Below are positions 5,681 to 5,978 of a stretch of 5,978 nucleotides of DNA, in pieces. This stretch comes from Tagaea sp. (lineage in GTDB: Bacteria > Pseudomonadota > Alphaproteobacteria > CACIAM-22H2). A program made the position numbers and the translations under genes. The notes beneath the pieces are model-generated. The model did no database searches. It saw only the letters and a list, made by a program, of their open reading frames with translations, and was not told the origin of the DNA. Each line of letters begins with the position of its first letter. The stretch's first letter is position 1. The stretch lies in assembly GCA_023653245.1 (NCBI GenBank), contig JAMNXK010000150.1, positions 1-5,978 of the forward strand, written 5' to 3'.

Positions 5681-5976
5681 CCACGCCCTTGAAGCTGCTC
5701 GTCGTCGTCGCCGAAGAGGCGATCGCCCCAAAGATCGTCGAGGACATCAAGCGCCTGGGCGCCACGGGCTATACGATGACCGACGCGCACGGCGAAGGCG
5801 GGCGCGGCAAGCGCATGGGCCGTGTGGGCGAGACCAACGCGCGCATCGAATCGATCGTCAGCGCGGAAGTCGCCGCGCGCATCCTGGCGCGGCTGGCCGA
5901 GCAGTATTTCCCGCGCTACGCCGTGATCGCCTGGACGAGCGACGTCGCCGTCGTGCGCGGCGACAAATACGTCTGA
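5677..5976 (+). CDS. sbtB: SbtB-like PII family regulatory protein
   Basis: This small cytoplasmic protein of 99 residues has the ferredoxin-like PII fold. There is an initial strand KLLVVVAEE (6-14), a helix around 15-27, GATGYTMTDAHGEGGRGKR (28-46) leading into the T-loop, and a second beta-alpha-beta unit (about 55-95). SbtB proteins are trimers that bind adenyl nucleotides such as cAMP, AMP and ATP, and in cyanobacteria they dock into SbtA to control bicarbonate uptake. The T-loop here is Gly/Arg-rich, with Arg at 43, 46 and 49, and has no Tyr at the uridylylation site known from GlnB. The protein ends at RGDKYV and lacks the C-terminal Cys-containing extension of many cyanobacterial SbtB proteins, so redox control of that type is not expected. 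Its ATG overlaps the sbtA stop as ATGA, and no separate ribosome site is evident. The gene is complete, ending two bases before the window edge. Confidence 0.88.
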   Translation: MTTPLKLLVVVAEEAIAPKIVEDIKRLGATGYTMTDAHGEGGRGKRMGRVGETNARIESIVSAEVAARILARLAEQYFPRYAVIAWTSDVAVVRGDKYV

Positions 5977-5978
5977 GC

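Noticed and set aside
3032..5731. 899-residue minus-strand open frame spanning the first transporter and sbtAB
   Set aside because: It crosses an intergenic region and two operons on opposite strands, and has the composition of a frame shadow. The overlapping genes are clearly recognisable in other frames.
3736..5976. 746-residue plus-strand open frame running from inside the first transporter to the end of sbtB
   Set aside because: Only its last 99 residues, from ATG 5677, are a real protein (SbtB). The upstream part is a shadow of the transporter gene and of sbtA.

Overview
The window is GC-rich (roughly two thirds G+C by eye) and tightly packed. It has ATGA-type start/stop overlaps, weak Shine-Dalgarno sites and strong G/C third-position bias. 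This fits a high-GC proteobacterium. The chromate and transporter sequences look most like alphaproteobacterial ones, but that is an impression and not a phylogenetic result. No rRNA, tRNA, CRISPR array, insertion sequence or other mobile element was seen.

Left part (1-1732, + strand): the 3' end of a probable chrB (chromate resistance, C-terminal domain), a full-length two-domain chromate efflux pump chrA, and a small RNHCP-domain zinc-ribbon protein. The three genes overlap and are almost certainly one transcript: a chromate efflux operon with an RNHCP protein of unknown role at its end.

Middle (1710-4581, - strand): two tandem paralogous multi-pass transporters of the ion transporter superfamily (putative Na+/H+ antiporter or citrate-type permease, CitMHS_2/NhaD-like). 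Both have signal-peptide-like N-termini and share all core motifs. They are separated by 46 bp that can fold into two hairpins, one of which takes in the ribosome binding site of the second gene. The second gene runs tail to tail into the RNHCP gene with a 23 bp overlap.

Right part (4582-5976): a 130 bp divergent intergenic region carries a perfect 12 bp palindrome. It leads into sbtA (Na+-dependent bicarbonate transporter family, PF05982) and sbtB (PII-like regulator), joined by an ATGA overlap. SbtA homologues import bicarbonate with Na+, and SbtB binds adenyl nucleotides and controls SbtA.

The two paralogous transporters share the divergent control region with sbtAB. A testable inference is that the four genes form one inorganic-carbon and sodium module, with the antiporter-like proteins restoring the Na+ gradient used by SbtA or moving a related anion. 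The chromate operon is probably an independent neighbour.
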